Shown: positions 4,914-5,118 of the stretch, piece by piece | Numbering within the stretch: position 1 is the first letter of the stretch | Layout of the letters: the number at the start of each line of letters is the position of its first letter | Assembly: GCA_031263295.1 (NCBI GenBank) | Contig: JAISGC010000075.1 | Span: 1-5,118 of the forward strand | DNA from: Rickettsiales bacterium | Lineage (GTDB): Bacteria > Pseudomonadota > Alphaproteobacteria > Rs-D84 | DNA length: 5,118 bases | Direction: 5' to 3' | Made by a program: the position numbers and the translations under genes | Notes under the pieces: model-generated | What the model was told of the DNA's origin: nothing | The model's input: the letters and a program-made list of their open reading frames with translations, nothing else | Databases searched by the model: none

Positions 4914-5118
4914 ATGTGGCTCTATCGCTTTATAAGATTCATCGCGTTTCCGTTCCAGTGGGCGGCGCTGCGCCCGTGGGCCAAGGAGAACAAGGCCGTC
5001 TATCACGAGCGGCTCGGCAATCCGACCGAGGACCGGCCCAAGGGCGATTTGATTTGGCTGCACGCGCGGAACCTTTCCTCGACCGGCCAGATGGCGCGCG
5101 AGATTGCGGCCGCGATGC
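4914..5118 (+). CDS. waaA: probable Kdo transferase (WaaA/KdtA), N-terminal 68 residues only
   Basis: WaaA adds 3-deoxy-manno-octulosonic acid to lipid A precursors at the inner membrane, a core lipopolysaccharide step. Only the start is in the window. It opens with a hydrophobic, aromatic stretch that fits the family's N-terminal membrane helix (MWLYRFIRFIAFPFQW). Next come a basic patch, a YHERLGNP segment like the family's RxGERxGxP, and GDLIWLHA (44-51), matching the WLHA that precedes the catalytic loop. In the family this is followed by ASVGE, whose Glu is the proposed catalytic base. Here the bases read RNLSS, so Ser56 falls at the Glu position. The gene may therefore be a variant or another GT-B transferase. 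The identification rests on a short N-terminus. Confidence 0.72.
   Translation, partial: MWLYRFIRFIAFPFQWAALRPWAKENKAVYHERLGNPTEDRPKGDLIWLHARNLSSTGQMAREIAAAM

Noticed and set aside
1..5118. CRISPR array, insertion sequence or phage genes
   Set aside because: I see no regularly spaced direct repeats, no transposase or integrase reading frame, and no phage-type protein.

Overview
The window looks like a piece of an alphaproteobacterial chromosome. The start of a probable Kdo transferase implies a Gram-negative with lipopolysaccharide, and the Tgt protein reads like alphaproteobacterial Tgt along most of its length. GC is high and the noncoding gaps are full of palindromic repeats. The lineage call rests on remembered family resemblance, not on a search.

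Layout. Positions 1-1092 (minus) hold nearly all of tgt, cut at the left edge. A 245-bp divergent gap contains a long nested inverted repeat. metG (methionyl-tRNA synthetase, plus) follows at 1338-2984. Positions 2985-3328 have no protein gene but are dense in structure. On the minus strand I see an extended -10 promoter, a strongly foldable RNA of about 170 nt with UUCG and GNRA-type tetraloops, and two copies of a hairpin repeat. One repeat copy closes this putative RNA. The other abuts the 3' end of a tRNA-Arg(CCU) gene (3329-3404, minus) and supplies its CCA. The tRNA has its own promoter and faces away from a plus-strand gene at 3523-4788, which encodes an unrecognised cysteine-rich protein with an N-terminal membrane segment. 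A telomere-like G-rich inverted repeat (4790-4894) separates it from the first 68 codons of a probable waaA (4914 to the right edge).

How the genes relate. tgt, metG and the tRNA all serve translation: queuosine modification of tRNA, methionine charging, and decoding of AGG. There is no sign of a tight operon, because the genes are divergent or separated by repeats. The Cys-rich protein and waaA point the same way as each other, both with likely envelope roles, but a large RNA hairpin lies between them.

Most notable points: a Tgt without the three zinc cysteines and with an altered DSGGFQ motif; a candidate new structured RNA between metG and the tRNA; the tRNA-abutting repeat; the G-rich hairpin, whose arm differences all preserve pairing in plus-strand RNA; the Cys-module protein; and a WaaA-like N-terminus without the usual catalytic glutamate.
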